Positions 9,401 through 16,905 of a DNA stretch of 64,000 bases are shown here, in pieces; within the stretch, counting starts at the first letter, position 1; each line of letters opens with the position of its first letter. The position numbers were made by a program, and so were the translations under genes. The notes beneath the pieces are model-generated. The model was given only the letters and a program-made list of their open reading frames with translations, searched no databases and was not told the origin of the DNA. Source of the stretch: an uncultured Pelagibacteraceae bacterium (GTDB lineage: Bacteria > Pseudomonadota > Alphaproteobacteria > Pelagibacterales > Pelagibacteraceae); contig CACADE010000002.1 in the NCBI GenBank assembly GCA_902531175.1, positions 124,001-188,000 of the forward strand, given 5' to 3'.

Positions 9401-9821
9401 CTATCCAATCTTTAATTTTATTACTTATAATATTGAAAGTTTTTCTAATGATTATTTGCTTTTCTTCGTCATTTGCATTTTGAAGTTTAGCTACCGGATC
9501 TTCTATATCCCAATGTATAATTTGGTTTTTATCAGGCCAAATAGGACATACCTCATTATTTGCGTTGTTGCATACTGTTATTACATGATCCATTTTTAAT
9601 TCTTTATTGATAAATTTTTCAAAGTTTTTAGAACTGTAATTAGTTAGATCATAACTTTTATTTTTTTCTAAAAAACTTTTAACATCTTCATTGATTTTTC
9701 CAGATGGATTACTACCAGCACTAAAAGCATAAAATTTATTTGAGTATTCGTTATTAATAATACTCTCAGCGATAATGCTTCTCGCTGAATTTCCTGTGCA
9801 TACAAATAAAATATTTTTCAT
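9390..9821 (-). CDS. arsC: Arsenate reductase, low-Mr protein tyrosine phosphatase fold
   Basis: Thioredoxin-linked ArsC-type reductase of 143 aa. The P-loop CTGNSARS has nucleophile Cys8 and Arg14, the redox cysteines are probably Cys84 and Cys92 (VCNNANNEVCPIWP), and the DP motif has Asp108. This cysteine pattern separates arsenate reductases from plain low-Mr tyrosine phosphatases. It shares a base with the stop of the small membrane gene upstream and overlaps the aquaporin downstream. No ArsB/Acr3 pump or ArsR is visible nearby, so export would depend on the aquaporin. Confidence 0.85.
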   Translation of the reverse strand: MKNILFVCTGNSARSIIAESIINNEYSNKFYAFSAGSNPSGKINEDVKSFLEKNKSYDLTNYSSKNFEKFINKELKMDHVITVCNNANNEVCPIWPDKNQIIHWDIEDPVAKLQNANDEEKQIIIRKTFNIISNKIKDWIDEK

Positions 9822-10042
9822 TAAAAAATAATTTTATAAATACCAATTACAAACAAAGGAATTTGTAATCCAAAATTAGTTAATATGGCCTTATCTTTTA
9901 ATAAAAAACCCGATATTGTCCATCCAACTACACCAAGACCATGAAAATATATATTAATTGGATATATATTTAAATTTGTAAGCAATATTCCTGTTAAGAC
10001 TAAAAACGTGCTTATCCATTTGAGATATTTTTTTAAAAACAT
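9821..10042 (-). CDS. Small membrane protein of unknown function
   Basis: A 73-aa protein with two or three hydrophobic segments (about residues 10-27, 34-48, 54-72), a basic N-terminus and the turn NIYFHGLGVVGW. I do not recognise a characterised family. Its stop shares a base with the arsC ATG (TAATG), so it is probably the first gene of the arsC-aquaporin-NUDIX transcript and might assist that module; that role is inference from position only. Confidence 0.65.
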   Translation of the reverse strand: MFLKKYLKWISTFLVLTGILLTNLNIYPINIYFHGLGVVGWTISGFLLKDKAILTNFGLQIPLFVIGIYKIIF

Positions 10043-10100
10043 AAAACTCCTTTCTCTATACTTATGACAGTTATGTTAAAGATTTATTAAAATTATTATT

Positions 10101-10439
10101 TTATATTAAATTGATTATGTATCTATGGATAAAATATCCTCCGATTAGCAATATTAAACCTGTAATATAAATTATGAAAAAATTCATATTAAAAGATTTT
10201 GCAAAAAAGAAGGGTACAAAGAATAAATAACTTGCTGGTACTGCAATAAATATACTTTTTGTAAACATTACTGTTTTTTCTGTATCATTATGCTCATAAT
10301 ACGAAAACAGTATCGCTATTAGTGATACTAAGGGTAATGCAATAATAAATCCAGCGAGCTTAGGATTTTGACCAGCCAACCAACTAGAAAATGCGATAAT
10401 TAAACCCCCAGCAATAATTTTAAAAAAAAAGAATAACAT
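10101..10439 (-). CDS. Small integral membrane protein, DUF3147-like
   Basis: A 112-aa, almost wholly hydrophobic protein with about four membrane segments. Its N-terminal half (GGLIIAFSSWLAGQNPKLAG) resembles the DUF3147 group of small membrane proteins; function is unknown. It lies between zur and the arsenic module on the same strand with gaps of 29 and 58 bases, so it could belong to either transcript. Confidence 0.65.
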   Translation of the reverse strand: MLFFFFKIIAGGLIIAFSSWLAGQNPKLAGFIIALPLVSLIAILFSYYEHNDTEKTVMFTKSIFIAVPASYLFFVPFFFAKSFNMNFFIIYITGLILLIGGYFIHRYIINLI

Positions 10440-10468
10440 TGTTGTAAATATTTATAGTTATATACAAA

Positions 10469-10867
10469 TTATTTAACAGAACATTTTTTGCAAAGCCCAA
10501 AGAATTCAAGATTATATTTATTGAATTTCATACCCGCTTTGTCTTGAAAATTTTTTAAATATTTTGAAAGTTTGCTGTCACTAATTTCACTTACTTCTTC
10601 ACAGCTTTCACATATTGAAAATGCTGTTGCCTTAGAAATCTGACAATTTGAATTTTTGCATGCAACGAAAGCATTTCTACTTTCAATTTTGTGAATTTTT
10701 CCAATTTTAACCAATTTATCAAGCGCTCTATAAACTTGAAGAGGGGCTTTAATACCTTTTTTTTGTAAATTATGTAAAATTGAATAAGCTTTTATGGGCT
10801 CATTTACTTTTTCAATGTAATCAAGAACTATTTGTTGATTTTTTGATAGTGTTTCCTGTTTAAGCAT
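10469..10867 (-). CDS. zur: Zinc uptake regulator Zur (Fur family)
   Basis: Fur-family repressor of 132 aa: an N-terminal winged helix (about residues 10-75, with the recognition region around PLQVYRALDKL) and a C-terminal dimerisation domain with two Cys pairs (CESCEE, LCKKC) that form the structural zinc site. I assign it as Zur rather than Fur because it is next to znuB and znuC and because two Zur-type boxes occupy the znuC/znuA promoter region. It lies 24 bases after znuB, probably in the same operon, giving feedback control. Confidence 0.88.
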   Translation of the reverse strand: MLKQETLSKNQQIVLDYIEKVNEPIKAYSILHNLQKKGIKAPLQVYRALDKLVKIGKIHKIESRNAFVACKNSNCQISKATAFSICESCEEVSEISDSKLSKYLKNFQDKAGMKFNKYNLEFFGLCKKCSVK

Positions 10868-10891
10868 AGTTTTTCTTTTATCAATTTCCCA

Positions 10892-11695
10892 TTAGTTTTT
10901 CAATTGTATCGTCTGTTTAACTTTAAATAGAGATATTACAAATAATAATAACGCTGCAGCAATGATAGATGGCCCCGAAGGAGTATTGAATTGCAATGAA
11001 GAAAATAAACCCATGATTACTGATAATAATCCTCCACATATAGAAAAAATTACCATCTTTTTGGGAGTATCTGATATGTTACGAGCCATAGCCGTTGGTA
11101 TAATTAACATCCCAGTTATTAATAAAAGTCCTACAATTTTTATAGAAATTGCAATTATTGCTGCCATTAAAATAGTAAATATTGCTTTTGCTCTATCAGG
11201 ATTTAATCCTTCTGCTTCTGCAAGTTCATAATTTACTGTTGAAGCAAATAAAGGTTTCCAAATTATTTTTAATACAATTAAAATTATTGCTCCTCCTCCC
11301 CATATAATTATCAAATCATCAACATTAACAGCTAATATGTCTCCAAATAATAGTCCCATGACATCAAATCTTATAAATGAGAGAAAACCAATTACCACTA
11401 AGCCAACTGCTAATGCTGAGTGAGCTAAAAGACCAAGTAAAGCATCACCGGGCAAATTAGTATTTTTTTCAAGTTTAACTAATATGATTGCTATTACTGA
11501 TGAAATGATAAATATCGAAATTGCTATATTAATTTCGAATGCCAATGCCATTGTAACACCAAGTAATGCTGAATGTGCTAATGTATCTCCGAAATAAGAT
11601 AATCTTCTCCAAACTACAAAGCAGCCCAAAGGACCTGTTACAAAAGCAACACCTATACCAGCAATTAAAGCTCTTATAAAAAAATCATCAAACAT
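10892..11695 (-). CDS. znuB: Zinc ABC transporter permease ZnuB
   Basis: Inner-membrane permease of the ABC-3 family, 267 aa with about seven or eight membrane segments. Family features are visible: an N-terminal region with GPLGCFVVWRRLSYFGDTLAHSA and a later conserved stretch RNISDTPKKM. It starts directly at the znuC stop and is followed by zur. With ZnuC and ZnuA it imports zinc; manganese transport by a related system is less likely given the Zur context. Confidence 0.93.
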   Translation of the reverse strand: MFDDFFIRALIAGIGVAFVTGPLGCFVVWRRLSYFGDTLAHSALLGVTMALAFEINIAISIFIISSVIAIILVKLEKNTNLPGDALLGLLAHSALAVGLVVIGFLSFIRFDVMGLLFGDILAVNVDDLIIIWGGGAIILIVLKIIWKPLFASTVNYELAEAEGLNPDRAKAIFTILMAAIIAISIKIVGLLLITGMLIIPTAMARNISDTPKKMVIFSICGGLLSVIMGLFSSLQFNTPSGPSIIAAALLLFVISLFKVKQTIQLKN

Positions 11696-12442
11696 TTAAT
11701 TTTTTTTTATATCTCCATCATTTGAATGAACATGATCATGCTTATGTTCATATATAGAAAGGGTTTGTGAAGCTTGTTCGCCAAATAACAGTTTATACTC
11801 ATTATTCATTGCAACGTCTTTTGGTGTTCCTGAACAACACACGTGGCCATTTAAACAAATAACATGATCTGTTGCTGTCATAACAGTATGCAAATCATGA
11901 GAAATTAATAAAATTCCACAATTTAATTTATCTGCTATTTCTTTTATTAATTTATACAATGCAATCTCCCCAGTAAAATCAACTCCTTGAACCGGCTCAT
12001 CCAATACTAAAAGATCAGGTTTTTTTGAAACTGCTCTTGCAAGAAGCACTCTTTGAAATTCTCCACCAGATAAATTTCCTAAATTCTGGTTTTTAAGATG
12101 ATCTGCACCCGTTAATTTTAAAGCTTCATTTATTTTTTCTTCATCGAGTTCATCTGTTAAAACCATAAAATCACTCACTTTAAGTGGCAATGTCCAGTCA
12201 ATTGAAATCTTTTGAGGAACATATCCAATTTTATCAGTAAATTTTTCTACATTGCCTTCTATATTCTTATGAAGTCCTATCGCAATTTTTGCAGTTGTGC
12301 TTTTGCCAGAACCATTTGGCCCAATTAATGTTACTATCTTTCCTCTTTCAACAATTAAAGAAACGCCTTTTACAAGCCATTTATTCCGTTGTTTTAATCC
12401 AACTTCAGTTAATTTTACTAATACATTGTTCTCAATTGTCAT
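11696..12442 (-). CDS. znuC: Zinc ABC transporter ATPase ZnuC
   Basis: ATPase subunit of zinc import, 248 aa. Walker A GPNGSGKST is near residue 41, signature LSGGEFQR near 124, Walker B LLVLDEP and the switch His in ISHDLHTVM. A short His-rich tail (YEHKHDHVHSND) may bind zinc. It is the first gene of the minus-strand znuC-znuB-zur operon, 72 bp from the divergent znuA, with tandem Zur-type boxes between them. Confidence 0.94.
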   Translation of the reverse strand: MTIENNVLVKLTEVGLKQRNKWLVKGVSLIVERGKIVTLIGPNGSGKSTTAKIAIGLHKNIEGNVEKFTDKIGYVPQKISIDWTLPLKVSDFMVLTDELDEEKINEALKLTGADHLKNQNLGNLSGGEFQRVLLARAVSKKPDLLVLDEPVQGVDFTGEIALYKLIKEIADKLNCGILLISHDLHTVMTATDHVICLNGHVCCSGTPKDVAMNNEYKLLFGEQASQTLSIYEHKHDHVHSNDGDIKKN

Positions 12443-12463
12443 TTATTACCTTGACTTATTAAT

Positions 12464-12494
12464 GTTATATTATTACACAATGTTATATTATAAC
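12464..12494. promoter_or_regulatory. Two tandem Zur-type boxes between znuC and znuA
   Basis: Box 1 at 12464-12476 (GTTATATTATTAC) and box 2 at 12482-12494 (GTTATATTATAAC) start 18 bp apart. Box 2 is a perfect dyad around its central base and box 1 is one change away. Both match the GTTATANTATAAC core of known alphaproteobacterial Zur sites. The spacing is close to two helical turns, which would place two dimers on the same DNA face and could repress both divergent promoters. Confidence 0.82.
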
Positions 12495-12514
12495 AATTAA
12501 CACTAAATTAAATT

Positions 12515-13609
12515 ATGAAAAACTTAAAAAAATCAACATTAATAATTACAATATTATCTTTTTTAGCTCTTTTTACATCAGCAAAAGCAGAAATAAAAGT
12601 TGTAGCTTCAATTAAGCCTATACACTCTTTAGCTAGCTATCTGATGGATGGAGTTGCTAAACCAGACCTAATAGTCGATGGATATTCTTCACCACATGGA
12701 TTTCCTTTAAAACCATCTCATGCAAAGATGTTACAAGAAGCTGATCTTATTTTTTGGGTAGGTGAAGATCTAGAAAACTTCATGGAAAAACCATTAGACT
12801 CAATTGCAAAAAAAGCTGAAAAAATTGAATTAATGGAAATTAAAGGTCTTAATAAATTAAAATTCAGAGAACGAAATATTTTTGGTGATCATGATGATCA
12901 TGACGATCACGGACATAAAGAAGATGGCCATAAAGAAGATGATCACGATGATCATGACCATAAAAAGAAAGATGGACATGACGACCACGATGATCATGAC
13001 CATAAAAAGAAAGATGGGCATGACGATCATGATGACCATGGACATAAAAAGAAAGATGACCATGATGACCACGATGATCATGCAGGACATGAAGGTCACC
13101 ACCACGGTGAGCATGACCCACATATTTGGTTAGATCCAATGAATGCTAAAGTTATATTAAATGAAATGGCAGAGCATTTAATTGAAAATGATGCTAAGAA
13201 CGCATCAAAATATAAAAGCAATTTAAAGAAAGCACTAAAAGATATTGATAAACTTGTTAGTGACGTCTCTTCTGAATTAAATCAGAGTGTTGCATCAATT
13301 GTTTTCCATGATGCTTACCAATATTTTGAGAAAAGATTTAATGTTAATATATTGGGTGCTTTTACAGTTAATACAGATGTAATGCCAGGAGCAGAACAAT
13401 TGGCTGAGATCAGAGAAATAATTGAGCATGATAAAGTAGCTTGTGTATTTTCTGAACCACAGTTTAATCCAAATATCATTAAAGCTGTAGCAAAAGATAT
13501 GAATATTAAAACTGGTGTTGTAGACCCATTAGGAGCTACTTTGGATCCTGGAAAAGACTTATATTTTGATTTAATCAGAAATATGTCTAAATCTTTTAAA
13601 GGTTGTTAA
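12515..13609 (+). CDS. znuA: Periplasmic zinc-binding protein ZnuA with His-rich loop
   Basis: Substrate-binding protein of the zinc importer, 364 aa. A signal peptide (residues 1-25, cleaved after SAKA) precedes two cluster-A-I lobes. Likely ligands are His61 (SPHGF), the His of FHDAYQYF (about 267) and an Asp near TLDPGKD, with the conserved DPHIWLDP motif after the loop. Between them (about residues 126-203) lies an unusually long His/Asp loop built partly of 14-residue repeats, typical of zinc-capturing ZnuA proteins. It is divergent from znuC and shares the Zur boxes. Confidence 0.94.
   Translation: MKNLKKSTLIITILSFLALFTSAKAEIKVVASIKPIHSLASYLMDGVAKPDLIVDGYSSPHGFPLKPSHAKMLQEADLIFWVGEDLENFMEKPLDSIAKKAEKIELMEIKGLNKLKFRERNIFGDHDDHDDHGHKEDGHKEDDHDDHDHKKKDGHDDHDDHDHKKKDGHDDHDDHGHKKKDDHDDHDDHAGHEGHHHGEHDPHIWLDPMNAKVILNEMAEHLIENDAKNASKYKSNLKKALKDIDKLVSDVSSELNQSVASIVFHDAYQYFEKRFNVNILGAFTVNTDVMPGAEQLAEIREIIEHDKVACVFSEPQFNPNIIKAVAKDMNIKTGVVDPLGATLDPGKDLYFDLIRNMSKSFKGC
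12950..13075 (+). repeat. Three imperfect 42-bp tandem repeats in znuA
   Basis: Three in-frame copies with a period of 42 bp begin at 12950, 12992 and 13034; each contains the run CATAAAAAGAAAGATG. They encode the repeated His/Asp/Lys segment (HDHKKKDGHDDHD type) of the ZnuA loop. The copies differ mainly at third codon positions, so the protein pattern is conserved while the DNA has drifted. Confidence 0.85.
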
Positions 13610-13626
13610 TTAAAAATTGAACTTTT

Positions 13627-13657
13627 GCCGTAAATAATATCTAATATTATTTATGGC
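13627..13657 (+). promoter_or_regulatory. 13-bp hairpin that contains the Ldh_2 gene start codon
   Basis: Arms 13627-13639 (GCCGTAAATAATA) and 13645-13657 (TATTATTTATGGC) pair over 13 positions with one G-T wobble and a 5-base loop. The ATG at 13653-13655 is inside the 3' arm. No T run follows, so it does not look like a simple terminator for znuA. It could hide the start codon in a read-through transcript. Confidence 0.6.
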
Positions 13658-14651
13658 AACCGTTCCTTTAAGTTTAGAAGAAATTTTTCATTTAGCTAAA
13701 AAAACATTAATAGCTAACGGATGCGATGAAGAAACAGCAGATACTTTATCTACTTTAATCAAAAATGCTGAAAGAGATGGATCATTATCTCATGGTCTAT
13801 TTAGATTACCCGCTTATGTATCTGGTTTAAAAAGCGGAAAAATTAATGGTAAGGCTAGACCATTGATTTCAAAATTAACCCCAAGTGTTGTTAAAGCAGA
13901 TGGGAAAAATAGTCTTGCCCCAATGGTTTTAAAATATGGAATACCAGAACTCGTAAAAGCTGCAAAAGAAAATGGAGTTGCAGTTTTAGCAATTACTAAT
14001 TCTCATCATATGGCTGCTATGTGGCCTGAGACTGAAGCAATAGCAGAGCAAGGACTTGTTGCTTTTGCCTGTACATCATATAAGCCAGCAGTTGCACCAG
14101 CAGGAGCAATTAAACCTTTATTTGGAACAAACCCAATTTCATTTGCTTGGCCAAGAAAAAATAAACCACCTGTAGTTTATGATATGGCTACTGCATCGAT
14201 GGCCATGGGAGAGGTTCAAGTTGCAAAAAGAGAAGGGCACAAGGTCCCAATAGGAACTGGTTTAACTAAAGATGGAAAAGAAACAACAGATCCTGGTGAA
14301 ATAGCAGATGGTGGAGTTTTGTTGCCATTTGGCGGCTATAAAGGCTCAGGAATAGCAATGATGGTCGAATTACTTGCTGGAGCCTTAGTTGGAGATAATT
14401 TTAGTTATGAGACGGCTGAGAAGGATACAGATGATGGTGGACCACCAAGTGGTGGAGAGTTTATTTTAGCTATATCTCCTGACAAATTAACAAATTCTGA
14501 TTGGGATAGTCATTCAAATAAATTCTTTGAGAAAATGAAATCAATGGGAGAGGTTAGGTTGCCTGGTGAAAGACGTCACAAAAACAGATTAGATACTGGA
14601 CCTAGAAATATTAATGAGGAACTTGTTAATAAAATAAAATCTTTAAGTTAA
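13653..14651 (+). CDS. Ldh_2-family oxidoreductase, probable piperideine/pyrroline-2-carboxylate reductase
   Basis: NAD(P)-dependent enzyme of the malate/L-lactate dehydrogenase type 2 family, 332 aa. Visible are the catalytic His in DGSLSHGLFRLPAY (about residue 51), the second conserved His pair NSHHMAAMW, and the glycine-rich cofactor region LLPFGGYKGSG. The pattern SHGLFRLPAYVSGLKSG is closest in memory to DpkA/LhpI-type imino-acid reductases, but other 2-oxoacid substrates are possible. There is no ribosome-binding site; the start codon is in a hairpin. The end overlaps xthA by 9 bp. Confidence 0.75.
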   Translation: MATVPLSLEEIFHLAKKTLIANGCDEETADTLSTLIKNAERDGSLSHGLFRLPAYVSGLKSGKINGKARPLISKLTPSVVKADGKNSLAPMVLKYGIPELVKAAKENGVAVLAITNSHHMAAMWPETEAIAEQGLVAFACTSYKPAVAPAGAIKPLFGTNPISFAWPRKNKPPVVYDMATASMAMGEVQVAKREGHKVPIGTGLTKDGKETTDPGEIADGGVLLPFGGYKGSGIAMMVELLAGALVGDNFSYETAEKDTDDGGPPSGGEFILAISPDKLTNSDWDSHSNKFFEKMKSMGEVRLPGERRHKNRLDTGPRNINEELVNKIKSLS

Positions 14652-15419
14652 TTCAATTTCAATTGGTGTGTGATCTGAAGGTTTTTGTCTTCCACGAGGA
14701 AATTTGTTAATTTTAACATCTTTCACAAGATTTATAATTGAGTTTGAAACTAAGAAATGATCAATTCTCATGCCATTATTTTTTTGCCATGCACCACTTG
14801 TGTAATCCCAAAAAGTATATCCTTCTTTATCAGGGTGGATATATCTATATGCATCATGAAAACCTAAACTTAATAATTCTCTTAATTTTTTTCTTATCTC
14901 AAGTCTAAATAATGCATCATTTTCATATCCTTTAGGATTATGAACATCTACTGCAGATGGAATTATATTAAAATCACCACCAATAATTATATTTTCTTTT
15001 TTTTTTAAATAACCTTTTAACTTCTTAATTAAACTTTCTAGCCAATATAATTTGTAAGTATATTTTTCTGTATCAACAGGATTTCCATTGGGTGTGTATA
15101 TGTTTATTAATTTAATAGTTTTTGATTTATGTTTTAGATCTGCAGTAATAATTCTAGATTGTTTATTTTTGTCTTTAAAAATATCTTTTTCAATTTTGTC
15201 TAATTTTTTTTTAGAAATTATCGCAACTCCATTATATGATTTTTGACCAAATACATAATTCTGGTAATTTGATTTTTCAAAGTCTTCGTAAGGATAGTTT
15301 TCATCTTGAGCTTTGATCTCTTGCATCATTAAAATATCTGGTGAATATTTTTTTAGATACTCTTTAATATTTTCAATTCTTGCTCTTACAGAGTTAACAT
15401 TCCAGGAACTAATTATCAT
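14643..15419 (-). CDS. xthA: Exodeoxyribonuclease III (AP endonuclease)
   Basis: Mg-dependent AP endonuclease and 3' exonuclease of base-excision repair, 258 aa. EEP-fold motifs are all visible: SWNVNSVRAR at the N-terminus, the metal-binding Glu in MQEIK, GGDFNI, RIDHFLVS and the final SDHTPIEIE. I chose ATG 15419, which starts at the motif MIISSWN; it shares one base with the erpA stop, so the two genes are co-transcribed. Confidence 0.92.
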   Translation of the reverse strand: MIISSWNVNSVRARIENIKEYLKKYSPDILMMQEIKAQDENYPYEDFEKSNYQNYVFGQKSYNGVAIISKKKLDKIEKDIFKDKNKQSRIITADLKHKSKTIKLINIYTPNGNPVDTEKYTYKLYWLESLIKKLKGYLKKKENIIIGGDFNIIPSAVDVHNPKGYENDALFRLEIRKKLRELLSLGFHDAYRYIHPDKEGYTFWDYTSGAWQKNNGMRIDHFLVSNSIINLVKDVKINKFPRGRQKPSDHTPIEIELT

Positions 15420-15736
15420 TAAAGCGAGAAAGATACGCCACAACCACAAGAAGATTTACTTTGTGGGTTGTTTATTTTAAATGAATCTCCGATCAATTCT
15501 TTTACAAAATCAACTTCAGATCCTTTTAGTAAATCAGCCGATGTTTTGTCGATAAGAATATTGTCTTGTTGTAGATCATCATCATTAGCAGAGTTATCAA
15601 ATGAGAAATCATATTGAAATCCAGAGCATCCACCACCTTTAATGGCGATTCTAAAAAATGACCCTTTATCTTTTGATGATAGAAGATGGTTTATCTGCTT
15701 TATAGCATTATCTGTAAATTTAATTTCTTTAATCAT
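15419..15736 (-). CDS. erpA: Iron-sulfur cluster insertion protein ErpA/IscA type
   Basis: A-type carrier that delivers Fe-S clusters to apoproteins, 105 aa. The three conserved cysteines are present, in GGGCSGFQY (about residue 46) and in the C-terminal SSCGCGVSF. The start is ATG 15736; the longer open frame to 15823 adds a non-conserved hydrophobic extension. It is divergent from dgt (50-bp gap) and overlaps xthA by one base, an order also common in other alphaproteobacteria. Confidence 0.9.
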   Translation of the reverse strand: MIKEIKFTDNAIKQINHLLSSKDKGSFFRIAIKGGGCSGFQYDFSFDNSANDDDLQQDNILIDKTSADLLKGSEVDFVKELIGDSFKINNPQSKSSCGCGVSFSL

Positions 15737-15786
15737 AATTAAACATTGATAAAAACAATATAATAATATTTTGCCATTTTTAAAGA

Positions 15787-16905
15787 ATGAAAAATTACTC
15801 AAAATTAGGAACATTTGCTTCAAAAGGTAGACTGTTCAAAGAAGCGAGCAATCCTTTCAGATCACCTTTTCAAAGAGATAGAGATAGAATAATTCATTCT
15901 ACCTCTTTTAGAAGATTGAAGCACAAAACTCAGGTATTTGTGAATACTGAAGGAGATCATTATAGAACCAGAATCACGCATTCCATTGAAGTTTCACAAA
16001 TTGCTAGAACAATTGCTAAATACTTAGGTTTAAATGATGATTTAGCTGAAACATTAAGTTTAGCTCATGATTTAGGTCATACCCCATTTGGTCATGTGGG
16101 AGAAGAGTCCCTAAATGAATGTATGTATGAATATGGGGGATTTGACCACAACCTTCAAACACTTAGGATAGTAATGTTCATTGAAAATAAATATTTTAAA
16201 TTTGAAGGTCTTAATTTAACATTAGAAACATTAGATGGACTTATTAAACATAATGGTCCGATAACAAAGCTAGTCAAAATAAATAATTTAATTGGTTTGA
16301 AAAATTTAAAAAATAAAATTAATTTTTCAAAAAACTCCTCACTGGAGGCTCAAATTGCATCTATATCTGATGACGTTGCATACAATAACCATGATATTCA
16401 AGATGGAATAAAAGCTAAATTATTTACTTTAAACGATCTTAAACAAATCTCTTTTTTTGATGAAATTTTAAAATCATATAAAAACAAATTAAAAAGTGAA
16501 AATAATGATATTCTCGTATATCAAACTATAAGAGACTCTATAAATTTAATGGTTCAAGACTTAATAAAAACAACGACAAGAAATATTTTAATAAATAAAA
16601 TATCTACAAAAAAAGATGTATCAAATAAAAAAAATCAAATTGTTGATTTTTCCAACAAATTAAAAATAACTATAAATGAGATTAGAGATTTCCTTAGAAT
16701 AACTATGTATAATAATAAAGATGTATTAAAAAAAAATAACGAAGGAAAAAAGATAATTAAAAAGCTTTTTAGTGTAATTAACAAAAATCCAAAAAAGTAT
16801 ATTAAAACTAAATATTTAAAAACTAACAAAGAAAGAGCTATATCTGATTATATTTCTGGCATGACAGATAGGTACGCCATACAATTATATAGAGCATCAA
16901 AATGA
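15787..16905 (+). CDS. dgt: Deoxyguanosinetriphosphate triphosphohydrolase-like protein
   Basis: HD-domain dNTP triphosphohydrolase, 372 aa, cleaving dNTPs to nucleoside and triphosphate. The metal-binding residues are visible: THSIEVSQIART (His about 62) and AHDLGHTPFGH (His-Asp about 97). The N-terminal SNPFRSPFQRDRDRIIHS is the usual start of the short, alphaproteobacterial dGTPase type. It overlaps argS by 4 bp (ATGA), and the erpA-dgt-argS neighbourhood is typical of the class. Confidence 0.92.
   Translation: MKNYSKLGTFASKGRLFKEASNPFRSPFQRDRDRIIHSTSFRRLKHKTQVFVNTEGDHYRTRITHSIEVSQIARTIAKYLGLNDDLAETLSLAHDLGHTPFGHVGEESLNECMYEYGGFDHNLQTLRIVMFIENKYFKFEGLNLTLETLDGLIKHNGPITKLVKINNLIGLKNLKNKINFSKNSSLEAQIASISDDVAYNNHDIQDGIKAKLFTLNDLKQISFFDEILKSYKNKLKSENNDILVYQTIRDSINLMVQDLIKTTTRNILINKISTKKDVSNKKNQIVDFSNKLKITINEIRDFLRITMYNNKDVLKKNNEGKKIIKKLFSVINKNPKKYIKTKYLKTNKERAISDYISGMTDRYAIQLYRASK

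Noticed and set aside
9270-9599. 109-codon open frame antisense to the aquaporin and arsC
   Set aside because: Overlaps two well-supported genes and shows no domain.
12857-13139. Several open frames in other frames of the znuA His-rich region, two of them antisense
   Set aside because: They are mirror images of the repetitive His/Asp codons of znuA and have no initiation signals or family resemblance.
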